From the NCBI GenBank assembly GCA_000320605.2, contig KB445796.1:960926-1024925 (forward strand): a stretch of DNA of 64,000 bases. Reading direction: 5' to 3'. The position numbers and the translations under genes are program-made. The notes below the pieces were generated by a model, which did not search any database, had not been told where the DNA came from, and worked only from the letters and a program-made list of their open reading frames with translations. Below, in pieces: positions 22,951-33,194 of the stretch; the stretch's first letter is position 1, and every line of letters starts with the position of its first letter. This stretch comes from Gelatoporia subvermispora B. Lineage: Eukaryota > Basidiomycota > Agaricomycetes > Polyporales > Gelatoporiaceae.

Positions 22951-23158
22951 TTCAAGTAGTAGAGCTGTTATTGCAAAACAAAGCTACGAGTTCAAGTTCT
23001 AGATATTAATGCTTGAATTGCGAGATATAAGAGCAAAGGTACTTATCGTGTTTATACTGGAAGAATGGTGTTGCCGCATTGTGGCGGGCGCGGCGAAGAC
23101 CCGACTTCTGCCGAGGAAAACGAGGTTGACCTGCAACCTCCTGCTTCTTGACTCAAAA

Positions 23159-23865
23159 ATGGCAGCCGACACAAGAATGGGGGAATTCCCATGGATGACG
23201 ATCGTTGTGAGAGAGTATGTACAACCGCTAAATGATGAAAGAAGTGACTCACGAGTGATGCACAGACTGGTCGAGCAACTGTCAGCGTTGTCGTGGCCGG
23301 AGGCCTGCACGTATGCGCCAACACGTGTGCCTCCGGGCTCAGGGTTGCGTCTGGCGGACGAATTGCCTGCCATGCCTACAGGGGCGACAATGGGGATGCA
23401 GGTGTTGTCTGCGCGCGGCCAGGTTCTGATCGTGTTGGTGGTGGCGGCGCTGACAGAAGATTTCAACGGGCAATGGTTGGACCTCCAGTTGCGTACGGCA
23501 GCGGACAGAGAGGCAATGCGAGGGCTTGGTTTCGAGACTCGGCCGAATGGCACATGTGAGTAGCTTTTGAATGAAGGACAGTCCAGTGCGCTGATTCGGA
23601 AGCGCCAGTTGCCGTGCCATGGAGTGAATGGTCCGAAGTGCATGATTACTCGGGCCAGTTGAACAGTGAGAACGCTACGGAGTGGTGGACCGAGGGAGAC
23701 AGAAGCCTGCTCAAGAAGAAAACAATTGTAGGCTGTGAGCTCACTCTAGTGGGTGGTTTGCCAGAAGACGTGCGAGAAGGTAGATCGTTTGCCCAGGGGT
23801 TGAGGCCTGTCCTCCATCGCGTCATGTATTTGTTCGACGCAGACCTAGGGGACGACGAGGAATGA
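23159..23865 (+). CDS. Small cargo protein, unrecognised
   Basis: Three exons join in frame: 23159-23214, 23266-23555 and 23609-23865, giving 200 residues starting MAADTRMGEFPWMTIVVRE. Compact and apparently globular: WPEACTYAPTRVPPGSGLRL, then a hydrophobic strand GQVLIVLVVAALTEDFNGQW, then WSEWSEVHDYSGQL and an acidic end DADLGDDEE. No catalytic motif is obvious. It is the outermost gene on the right side of the element. An opposite-strand frame of similar length covers the same region but has no splice logic, so I prefer this strand. Confidence 0.55.
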
Positions 23866-23936
23866 ATAGTGCATGGCGAGCAGTCAGCGCGGGGGCGAGC
23901 AGTCAGTGCAGGAGATTGCATAGCGGACAGACAGAA

Positions 23937-24011
23937 GTAGATGTATCCATTCTGTAGCCAAGGCGCAGCCGACGGAAGCAGATGTATCCATTCTGTGGCC
24001 AAGGTGCAGCC
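23937..24011. repeat. Two 34-bp direct repeats near the right end
   Basis: 23937-23970 and 23978-24011 are near-identical (period 41): each is an RGATGTATCC palindrome followed by ATTCTGT.GCCAAGG.GCAGCC. They form part of the right subterminal array. Confidence 0.75.
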
Positions 24012-24282
24012 AAAGTACATCCGTAGTTCCGAGGTACAAAGATGTTATCTCAATGTAGCCAGTAATTAGCAGGAACACAAAGCTCTTATGGTGGAGTGGA
24101 ATTAGCATTGTCTTACGGGCTAAATTCTCCGAGTAGCGGGTTCAATTCTTGCAGGTGACGCTTTTCGTGACTTTTGCTCAGGAGGCGCGCTTCACTTATG
24201 GATGCATCTGCTTATCTATTTAGACATCGACCGTTTGACTGGCTGCATCCGTTTGACGTGTTTAGACGTCGCGGATGCATCC
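23939..24282. repeat. Right subterminal RGATRYATCY palindromes
   Basis: Copies at 23939-23948, 23980-23989, 24200-24209 and 24273-24282, with degenerate versions near 24014 and 24242. The outermost copy lies 18 bp from the right end, against 19 bp at the left end, a symmetrical placement. Confidence 0.75.
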
Positions 24283-24300
24283 ACTCAACTGAGTCCTTAC
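24259..24300 (-). repeat. Right terminal inverted repeat
   Basis: Read from the right end inward it begins GTAAGGACTCAGTTGAG and contains GGATGCATCC at 24273-24282; it pairs with 10588-10629. Note that its first six bases, GTAAGG, imitate a splice donor at the junction with the esterase exon, but the phase does not fit exon 4, whereas the genuine donor at 10579 does. Confidence 0.85.
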
Positions 24301-24307
24301 GCAGACA
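24301..24307. repeat. Right target-site duplication (GCAGACA)
   Basis: Second copy of the 7-bp target site, identical to 10581-10587. Confidence 0.85.
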
Positions 24308-24912
24308 GCGAATCTCCGATGAACTGGAAATGAATGTCAGACGGCGTATATGGCAGCAGTTTCGCGCCCTTCGACATCCAATCAATCTTTGCCTAGTGGC
24401 TACTGATGCGATCAAGGACTCACGGGGTTGAGCACAATGTTCTCCAGCTCAAGGCGGTTGTCCTGCCAGCCTGGCACATTGATCCGCACGACACTGGTCG
24501 CCGGCAGCTTGGCGTCATCAGTCTCGTCAGAAGAGACGATCAAGGGGATCTCGTTAGTGCCGGCGGAAACATTCACAGTGTTGAAGGGGCCGTAGTTGAC
24601 GGAGACGCCGAGCTGTACTGTGGGTGACGTTGTATGGTTCCCGAGGTTTAGCGTCAAAGATGAAAGGTCCTGCACATGCAGTTTGAATCCGGTACTTCCC
24701 CTGTGGAGACATTGTTAACTGAGCAGTCGAGAGCCGGCGATCTTTGATAATGTTACATACCACCAGGTTTCAGGTGCTGGATCCCATCGGCCATGAAAGT
24801 GAATGAGAGGGTCGTTATTTTGAACAGAAACCGAGCGCGCGACGGTGTCAGGTGCAGGAGTAGCAGCAACAGCGAGTACCGCTCCCATGACAGCGAGTGC
24901 GGATGCAAGCAT
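24301..24912 (-). pseudogene. GDSL/SGNH esterase, N-terminal part (gene split by the KDZ element)
   Basis: Exons 24761-24912, 24424-24700 and 24301-24386 (truncated) join in frame. The protein begins with a secretion signal (MLASALAVMGAVLAVAATPA), then an N-terminal beta-sandwich-like domain (HFHGRWDPAPETWW, LTLNLGNHTTSPTVQLGVSV, RINVPGWQDNRLELENIVLN) found in secreted fungal SGNH carbohydrate esterases, then KGAKLLPYTPSDIHFQFIGDSLSA, where GDS supplies the nucleophile serine. The element begins one base before the natural splice donor. With the other half (9489-10587) the original protein would have been about 382 residues, probably a secreted deacetylase of plant polysaccharides. If transcribed now it would read into the element and stop. 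Confidence 0.9.
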
Positions 24913-24950
24913 GTTGACTCGATACGTTGATGATCACGCACATCAACTCA

Positions 24951-24957
24951 TTTTATA
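24951..24957 (-). promoter_or_regulatory. TATA box of the esterase gene
   Basis: TATAAAA on the minus strand, about 40 bp before the ATG at 24912. Confidence 0.5.
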
Positions 24958-25494
24958 TGTACGCCAATTATACTCAGCACGCTGGCACCAATATCAGCCA
25001 ACATCGCAATCATCACGAAGCTCGACGAAAGTCGTTCGTTCGGCATTTGACCTGGGCACATGCACTGTCCGACATTCATCCGGCGTTTCGCTTCGCGCCA
25101 ATGAGATCCTCGTGGCTTTACGCGACCTTGCCATGACCGGTCCCCGTGATCAACAGGAGGTGCAGGCGGTGCGGATGCGGCATTAAGTCCAGGCTCACGG
25201 GACGTGCGGACAGATGAGGAAGATACCGACGCATGTGACCAAGAATTTAGCCACGTGGGTCTGCAAAGAATGCCCAGCGACCTTCTCGCAGATCTTGCGT
25301 CGATCACGATCTGTTGGTGGGAAGCTGCGAGCAGACTTGACAAAGGTCACGTGCCGTGTTCATTAATTTGCATGCGTGATGACATAGACCATATAACAGT
25401 ACCATAACGCTATTTTATGATAGATGCCAACCCGACGTTTTTATTCGTTAGGTAAGGAATTACTACTTCCCCGGTGCTCGGCTGCATGGCTACA
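24958..25494. other. Intergenic region
   Basis: Upstream region of the esterase and 3' flank of the P450. No gene recognised. Confidence 0.5.
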
Positions 25495-27516
25495 TCATCC
25501 CATACAATCGATCGACGTGTCAGAACGCGGTTTGATAACGCATTGGAAGGCTTCAGGATGTCTGCAAGTAGAGCGGCGTGAGCGAATGTCCCATTAATGT
25601 CTCGAAATAGAGCTAACGAAAATGTTCCGGTTGTCATCTTCGGTTCGATCTTGACTGGCTGGCCTTGACTTTCGACCGGCGGTGTTATGTTAAACACTTG
25701 AAGTATACTGGCCACAGTCATGAAGAGAGACATATCGCTGAAGTACCTCCCTGGGCAGATTCTGATAATATGCGATCCGATATAGAATACATAAGCGATA
25801 CAAAGGAATGTGCACACCGTCGACCTGCGCCAAACGCAGCAACTGCGGGATCTCGCACAGATAAGTCCAATTCGCCATTTTTGAGGAACCGTTCAGGTCG
25901 AAATTCCTCCGGATCAGGATACGCCTTGGGATCGTGTAAGATTGCCCTTTGTGATAATTGATAGGATGAAGGAGATTGACATCATATATTAAGCTTTGAC
26001 ATACCAGAGATTTTGGAGCAGAACCGAGCCTGCGGGTATATGGAATCCTCTGTATTCATCATCGGAAATACTCCTGTGAGCTACGCCTAGCGGTAGAACA
26101 GGCTGCCACCGTAGACACTCTTTGCAGAGCGCATTGATATAGTGGAGATAGGGTCGATCCTCGAAGCGTGGTAGTCGTTCGACTCCCACAACGCGCGCGA
26201 GTTCTTCTTGGGCACGCATTTGGACTTGTGGATACAAGACCATTGCAAGGAAGAAGCAGTGCACGACCGTCACTGTCTGTAGATGTCTGAGCATATCACA
26301 CGCTACCGTATGGAATGTTGCTTACAGTATCTATTCCGCCTGGCACGAAAACTGTTGGATAAGAGTGTTAATCGGTCCAGGAGCCAACATACCGGCATAT
26401 ACGGCTGCAGACAAATTCTTTGCAATTTCTTCTTCTTGTGCGTATGCTTCCCCTTCTAGACAGGAGACACGTTCCAGTAGCATGACTGCGAGAGGTTTTA
26501 TATGTGATTTAACATTCTGTCGTACCCATCAATGGTTGAGTACACGATAAAATGTGGTATCGTTACTGATATTTTCTGCCATGGAGCATCCGTCATGGTA
26601 GCTACATCAAGCTTACATGAATTTGCTTTTATCTTGAATCCTCCACCGGGAAACCAGGACGGGATGTACTTGAGGAACGGTAGGAAGTTGACCGGAAATG
26701 CTTAGATGACGAAGACCTCCGAACCAGCTGCCAGGGCGCGCTCAGCTGAAGCGGTCAGCGGGTCGTCCTTCTCTGCCACTTGAATTCCATACGCTACTTC
26801 AAGGCTAGTGGCACCGAAAACACTGCAATATGAAAATAATCAGTATATTTTGAGACCCCGGAAACATGCCACGGAGCGGACTCACTACCGAAGATGGCGT
26901 GCAAATTCGGTCGGCTCGTGGTATAGCAGCCTCAGCAGCCTTCGCGCAGCCTCGTAGTGATATGGTTCGTATTTTGCGACGGCATTTTGGTTCATTAACT
27001 GATGAAAGCTTCTCCGGTGCCTTCTCCACCTCGTTCCATACCTCATCAAACCGGGATTCCAACCCCATCCACTTCTGCAGGTTACTTGTAGTCGGGATTC
27101 CGGATCCACATGTGACAGCACTCACAGTTCGATCATCTCAACAGTGAGTCTATCCGAGTTATTGCTGGAGCGCCTCTCAAGGAGGTCATCGACAGCTTCC
27201 AGAGAGTTTAGGATGACGATAGGTTGGCTGAACGCCCGCAGGAAGATGACATCCCCTAATTGAGTCAAGACGCAGATATGAGCACCCATAGTCAAATTCA
27301 GAGTGCAACACCGTATTCCTTAGACCACTGAGCATATTCCCTCCACGGTAGAAGCTTAGGCAGATGAAGGGCATTTCCGACAAACGGGAGAGATCTGGGT
27401 CCAGGAGGCAGCGGAAGTTTCCGGTACGGGCTGGAGGTGAAGCGATTGATGCGTCCCCATAGTAGTAGGAGAACGAGAGCACCCAAGAGAGCGATGGCGA
27501 ACATAGCAGCTTGCAT
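25495..27516 (-). pseudogene. Cytochrome P450 with one nonsense codon
   Basis: A multi-exon P450 starting MQAAMFAIALLGALVLLLLW (membrane anchor) and KLPLPPGPRSLPFVGN (proline hinge). Further blocks are DVIFLRAFSQPIVILNS, MRYGTRWRRHRRSFHQLM (helix C), PGGIDTTVTVVHCFFLAM (helix I, split by introns), KECLRWQPVLPLG (helix K, ExxR), EFRPERFL, and FGAGRR|ICPGRYF with the haem Cys, an intron falling before ICPG. The end SHPEAFQCVIKPRS is reached through a last intron with a GTTAGC donor, stop at 25495. In helix F/G, the frame reads SEVFVI-stop-AFPVNFLPFLKYIP: the TAA at 26702-26704 sits in an otherwise uninterrupted conserved block and one G-to-T change from GAA would explain it. So it is either a very young pseudogene or an assembly error. 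It resembles the fungal O-methylsterigmatocystin-oxidoreductase-type P450s. Confidence 0.85.
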
Positions 27517-28589
27517 GCAGTACCCAACCCCAAGTCTCGAGGCTATATACGCACAACATGGCAGCTTTCGAGTCTGTGCCTGAGGGGTTGGATCGTGGGG
27601 CCGTGGGAGATAGTGTCTATTTTCGAGTTGGCCTCCGATTGCATGCAAGTAATTTGACAGATCATGTGAGATATGCAGTACCACCCAGCACGGGTGACGT
27701 TCTGGTTGTTCTAAGTTTAGCGCAATAGGGCTGCTTTTCGAGATAGTTTAGTGTCTTCTCGCGTCTGCCGCGCGGGGATAGCGCGGAACTTACTTCGGTA
27801 GGCCGCGAAGTCGAAACTATGCTATCTTTCTGTGCGAATATCACACCGTATTGTGTTTCATGGCGTATAGCAAATTCTCGCAGCTAGGTTCATCGAACAC
27901 AAGTCAACTCATGCGCCACAACGCATGCCCGCACCAAGCCGCAAGTTGCATTATGACATGAACGAATTGCGAGATTGTGTGGATCTGGCACGGAGAAGGT
28001 TCCATCCGGGAACAATCACAAGGGCGCGTTACGATATGATAGGCATGGGGACAGCCTACGATTTGTTCAGGAGCGCGCACATGGTGCAGTCAGCATTGAC
28101 CTACCAACGATGGCCGGGCCGTGGTCGGGCGGCATTGGACTGTGGGCTGCCGTGCGGGCAGCTTACCCTGGCCGCCCTAAGCATGTGCTTTACACTGAAG
28201 ATCATAAGTGATGTACAAGCTTCGTTAATATTTCGGTAGAACGCACGAGAATATGCTAGACCTACTTTGGGAAAAAAGATCAAGTTGGGCTGACTGCGTG
28301 GAAGTGCTATGACAATCGCATTGTGCTAGCCTAAGGATACTCTATGGTACAATAAGTATACCCTGATACCAAAGCGAAACTGAGGCACGACGAGACACAG
28401 ACAATTAATCTTCTTAAGGAAGTGGAGAACGTATATACATATATTCATGCAGTGCAGATCCACAAACACATTAATATATACTGAGCGCGTTGGTAAGAAA
28501 TCCTGAAAAGAGTAGTGAAGATCGACGGCTCCAATACTATGATAATTCAGAGACCTGGATGTCCAATTATTTCGAAAAATTAAGATGGT
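27517..28589. other. Intergenic region
   Basis: No gene supported. A frame near 27925-28239 contains GIGLWAAVRAAYPGRPKHVL in a neighbouring frame, which could be a decayed exon, but I cannot name it. Confidence 0.4.
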
Positions 28590-30377
28590 TTACACATCCC
28601 CTGCTGCAGCTTTTTTGACCGGCAGATCCTTGGTTGGGGAAAACTTCGAGCGATTGCGTAGCATCGGCCCGTATTTAAACAAAACGAATGGAATTGGCGC
28701 CATCAGGAGTGCAAGGAACCCCAGCAGTGAGGACGCCCAACGAGGGTTGAGCTTGTCGTACATTTGTGTCGCAAACAGAGGGAAACTCGCGCCGAAGATG
28801 GATCGAGCGACAGTCGTCGCCGACAAAGCGGATGCCGCGGCGAAAAGGTAAGTGTCTATGATGTAGTTGAATAGCGCAAGGAATATCCCTTCGATCGCTA
28901 TACCCATAGGGAAGATGGCGATGAGTGGCGCCCAGTATGAGACGGTGGGGAATGACGTCCACGCGAACCAGAAGTACGATATCGCGTATATGGGCCCCGC
29001 CCACATAGCAATGTCGAGGCGCGCCTCTGGTGGTACCGGGTTGGGTGCCATGAGCGCAAGCTTGCGTTCGTAGATGGGATTGAAAATGAGGAGATACAGG
29101 ATGACACCGGCAGCTCCACCCAAAAAGATGGGCAGGAACATGAGACCGGAAATGCCCGCATTGAAGCCATATGCTTCTGTGAAGACAATCGGAAATGCTT
29201 CGAACAAGAGGTATAAGCAGCCATATACAAACTACAGATGCATCAGAGATCAACCCACGTCTGAGAAAAGGCTGCCACTCACGCTCATGTATATGGTAAT
29301 CGCTATCAGCATTGGCTCTTGGAAGAGAACCAGGAAGGGCCGAGCGAGGACTCGTTTCGCATGCTGCACGAAGGCGAGCTTCTGGTTCTCCATCGGTGCC
29401 CACCATCGATCGTCGCCTGTTTCCTTGCGTCTTCTCTGCGCCTTTTTCACCAACAAGACGGGTCTACGAAGACACCAGTAAGACATCTCTTGATTTGTAC
29501 CGTTCTGTGAACTCACAAGTAGGTCTCCGGAACAGTCAAGACGATGACGGCCAGGCATAGTCCCGCAAACATCGTCAAAACCCAGAATAGCCAGCGCCAG
29601 GAGACACCTGCGACACCCATGAAGCCGCTGACAATAGGTCCGAGAGAAGGTCCGGCGAACGGCGCTAAGGTAAATACCGCCAGCGCTTTGCCTCGTGTGT
29701 TTGCATCCCATATATCGGAAATCAATGCCCTGCTGAATGTTAAAAACGTCATCGGGTGCCAGATGGATCACACCATACCCACTATTCGAGAGCGGTGCAG
29801 CTGCAAATGTACCACCGAGGAACCGGAAGATAAGTATCGAACCGGTATTGGGTGACAACGCGCATCCGACTTGAAACGCGGTATAACAGGTGAAGGTGAG
29901 AATGAAGATAGGTCGGCGTCCAAATTGCTCTGACAGAGGTCCCCAGAGTAGAGGTCCGACGCAGTAACCCCCGACAAAGAGTGAGATTGTCAGCGTTCCC
30001 ACTTCCTGGCTAAATGTGAAGTGCTCTATCAACTCGGGCAGAACTCCACTAGGAGCTGAACTGGCGAATGTCCTGAACATGGAATAAGTTAGACAGATAT
30101 CCACAGCTGTATTCGTGGCCTACCCATTAAGAACAAGCAGCCCTGCGACGGCCGTAATGTACCACCTGTACACCCGCGACCAACTTTGTGGGTGGTCAGG
30201 ATCATCGAGCGCTATCTTGATCTCGAAATCTTCTATACTCTTTTCGCCGGGCTGGGGCCCATATTCTTCCGGATGCGCTTCTGCATTCACGCCTTCGAGA
30301 CGGGTCTGGGATCCTGGTCCCATGATGGTCGATGAGGCCGTACATGTCTCCGACCGTAGGTCAGGAATCGAAGGCAT
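28590..30377 (-). CDS. MFS drug/H+ antiporter (DHA1 type)
   Basis: Starts MPSIPDLRSETC at 30377 and joins in frame through introns near 30073-30123, 29713-29757, 29467-29519 and 29232-29284 to a stop at 28590. Twelve-helix exporter: the cytoplasmic start contains DDPDHPQSWSRVYRWY, the typical entry to helix 1; ELIEHFTFSQEVGTLTISLFVGGYCVGPLLWGPLSEQFGRR is helices 2-3 with the family signature; FAGPSLGPIVSGF is the antiporter motif C of helix 5; VPETY ends helix 6; FNPIYERKL and a second set of six helices follow. Related to yeast Tpo1/Flr1 exporters of polyamines and drugs. It lies next to the P450 in the same direction, a pairing seen in detoxification and secondary-metabolite loci, though no biosynthetic core gene is nearby. 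Confidence 0.9.
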
Positions 30378-32400
30378 AGTGGACAAAACGGCGACAAGAT
30401 GGAAAGTTGGAGAAGCAGAGCGTGCAGCGTCTATTGTGCGAGGTAGCCTACGAGGAACACAAAGTTCTAGGCATCGAGATCTTTTTATATATAACATCGC
30501 TAATTGCCTATCCTTCGGGGTCGGATATAACTCAAGTAAGCAGGCACACAAATGCGGAGCGACCCTGTGTCCTGAGCGTTAGAAAATGCTATCAGTGCGA
30601 ATCTGACTAGTACCAATGACGAAGCCGCGCTTCCGAGCTGAGCCTGAGGTAGGGCTCTAGGAGCCGTTTAGCGGCAGATATCGATCGCAAGTGCCGCGGG
30701 AGGTAGCAATGTGACCCGCGCACAGTTACATAGCCGAATGAGTACATGTCCCAGCAGTACCATGGAATCTGCTTTGAGATCTGTTAGCTCCATTCTATGC
30801 TGGTGCACTCCGATCCGAAGAGCTCACCATCACACTTCCCCGGCCATCAATCCCCAAGCTTCAAGTCTCGTACTCAGACCTGGGCTCCGTAAATCCAGTC
30901 TCAACCGCCGAAGAAGTAGTTATAGAGGAAGTATTAACCCAGTATCAGATACATGGACAAAGACCCGCCAGTGCGCCACGCTTGTGCCAACGTTGCCCAA
31001 TGCCGCCGAAAATGACACGGGCGTCATTCATGCTGCACAGAGGCGTTACGATCAGGACGGACAAGCGTTTGCGTGGCGTTGGATTTGAGACAGTATATGA
31101 CTATAAAGTATGAGTTTTCCGACCGCGACGGCTGGGGCCTTCGCGCAGCGATGCTCTGAGCACAGCTAACATGTCATGGAGCGAACAGAACAGATCGTAA
31201 CTGCGGTAACCACAGTTTGCTAGACTGTTATGAGCAGAGAGTTGACGTCGCATTGTCATCCTATGTGACTTTTCTGAGAAGTAACAGCGTAAAGTTGAGA
31301 TCCCCAGGTTTTCAAGGTCACAATCTGAGCGCAACAGACCGCAGGACTAACCAAATACATCATGGTCAGGGCGAGGTGCTGGCGACGACTAGTAGACTCA
31401 AGCGCCTCAGTGACACGGTTACGTAACTAAAGGAATGAAGACCGCGGCGCAGCCACCTCGCCAATGGATCAAATGAATCTTTATCGGAACGCTCACTACG
31501 ACTGAGCGTGTCCGGGGCCACCAGATATGCCTGAACCTGCGGCTCCACATCGACATGTCATTTCGAAGATACCAGCTTCGATAATTCGCGCTGCGTGCAC
31601 AGGTTAGCCTCAAGGTGCCCGAGTCACAAATAGTCGGACCTCAGACTAAGCCTCAGTCCCGGATGAGGCTCAGCCTGTGTGAGGGAAGCGCCTGTCAATG
31701 ACTTGACCCGCGATGTGTTATTTTCCCTGTCACATCGATGACAGATACCATGACACACAACACCCACATTGCAATTTGCGCAAGTTCCACATGTGCTAAG
31801 TACGTGCTACGAGTATGTCGTGAGTGAATCAGCTACACAGGAGTATATGTGGTAAATGTACCTGCTGACATCCGTATCGATCAATATAGGCAGTACCCCA
31901 GGACGGTCCAATTTTTGGCGTATATATTAACCAATTTGACCTCTAGCTGCGAGGCTTGCGCAAGCTGCGGCATTACAATGCGCTGGAGCTGGTCCTCTCA
32001 AGCCTCTCACAGCTGCTCAGCTACTCTCGCAGATTAGTCAGCGGTTGTTGCTGCCAGATCTTCGAGCACAGAAATTCCACCAGAGCTCCTGTTATCGATA
32101 TCGAAACAGCTAGCTTGAATGATTGGTGCCTACATGGCTTTTCGAGATTCTGAGTCATCCTGCACCTCTGAAATACAAGCCTCGTCATTCGCATCTTATG
32201 TGCACAAGCAGCCGATCCAATAGGTAATCTAAGAGACGAAGACCCTTCCCAGCCTCCTTCCAACATGTTTCGACGCTCTTCGCTGAGCTTCAACAGAGCT
32301 CGAATAATTCTGCGTGTTTGATCATAACTGCTCCAGCCTAACACACAGCGCTCAGCACACGGAATGTTACCTTAAGTCAAAGCCCTCTAATGCCACGCAT
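30378..32400. other. Long intergenic region
   Basis: About 2 kb without a recognisable gene, RNA or repeat on either strand. Only short open frames without motifs are present. Confidence 0.5.
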
Positions 32401-33194
32401 CTACCAAATATACGGGAACATCTTGTACGGAGTTTGCTTCGCATACGCCTCCCACTCCTCCGGGAGCGATCGCTTGAGCGCCTCGTCCTCCACCTTCGCC
32501 CTCTTGAACAGCAACGAAAGCACCGTCAGTGCTGCCCCTGCCCACGCACAATATAATGTCTTCCCTCCAAAAGTGTCCAGCACTCCCGTCTCACGCGCCC
32601 ATGAGCCCGAACCGATCGCGCACGTGACCAGCCCCGCGACGAGCGGGTATCCCGCAGAGTAACTCGGGTGCCGCACGACGGAGTACGGTCCTGACGTGAC
32701 GAGCGAGTGGCCATCGCGAACGGAGAGGTGGAAGGTGAAGTGTCGGCCTAGGACGCGGTAGCACGTGCCGCGGATGGCGGCACCCGCGACGAGCGCGAGC
32801 CAGCCGAAAAGGTACGCCCGTGTGAGACGGATGTTGGACGCGCTTCGCGGGAGGAGCGCGATGCGCAGGAGGATTTCGCGCGAGAAGGGGAGGAGCTGCT
32901 TCGCGGCGAGGATCGCGGCTATTTCGAGCGCGGTCGATGTGAGGAACACACCCTGTGGGGACTAGTTAGACCGACGCTATTGTATGTGAGGTGAGGGCAC
33001 ACCTTGATGCCGGTGAGGAAGCCCCATTGGACCATCCTGGTGACAATCTCTGGTCTGTCGCTCACCCTCTTCTGCTCCTCTGCCTGCGGCGGGGGCGAGG
33101 GCGAGGTGAGCGCGACGGTCGCGCCGTAGCCCGCAGCGACGAGGAAGGGGATCTTCAGGAGAGGGCTTTGTGAGTCTAGCCAGGCAGTCGACAT
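32401..33194 (-). CDS. Isoprenylcysteine carboxyl methyltransferase-like membrane protein
   Basis: Two exons, 33003-33194 and 32401-32952, in frame, 247 residues. Four or so membrane segments, then the family signature for the S-adenosylmethionine and substrate site: RGTCYRVLGRHFTFHLSVRD, HSLVTSGPYSVVRHPSYSAG, and the terminal E-rich block LKRSLPEEWEAYAKQTPYKMFPYIW. ICMT enzymes methylate the prenylated C-terminal cysteine of Ras-like proteins and mating pheromones in the endoplasmic reticulum. Basidiomycetes have many diverged copies, so the substrate may differ. Members of the phospholipid methyltransferase group share the same fold and are the main alternative. Confidence 0.85.

Larger units (their letters stand above)
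10588..24300. mobile_element. Complete KDZ-superfamily DNA transposon with cargo genes (13,713 bp)
   Basis: The element is bounded by imperfect terminal inverted repeats and a 7-bp target duplication. It interrupts an esterase gene exactly inside its GDSL exon. Removing it plus one target copy gives GDSLSA followed by a GTAAGT donor, with exon 3 of 87 bases, in phase with exon 4. Inside are an intact KDZ transposase (11136-14780, leftward) and six further genes: three small ones leftward (15766-16191, 16542-17301, 17721-18323) and three rightward (18945-20889, 21196-22950, 23159-23865). Both subterminal regions are full of the palindrome RGATRYATCY. KDZ transposons are known from fungi, including large copies with captured genes; none of the cargo here matches the TET/JBP cargo known from some of them. 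Undisturbed frames in host gene and transposase argue for a recent insertion. Confidence 0.93.

Noticed and set aside
22999..23643. Minus-strand open frame of 214 codons over the right-most cargo gene
   Set aside because: No splice structure or motif; the plus-strand model has three exons with matching phases.
24295..24300. GTAAGG at the esterase/element junction as a natural splice donor
   Set aside because: Phase 2 there does not fit exon 4 (phase 0). The genuine donor GTAAGT is at the other junction (10579) and fits.
27925..28239. Possible gene fragment
   Set aside because: Protein-like pieces lie in two frames but match nothing I can name; left as intergenic.
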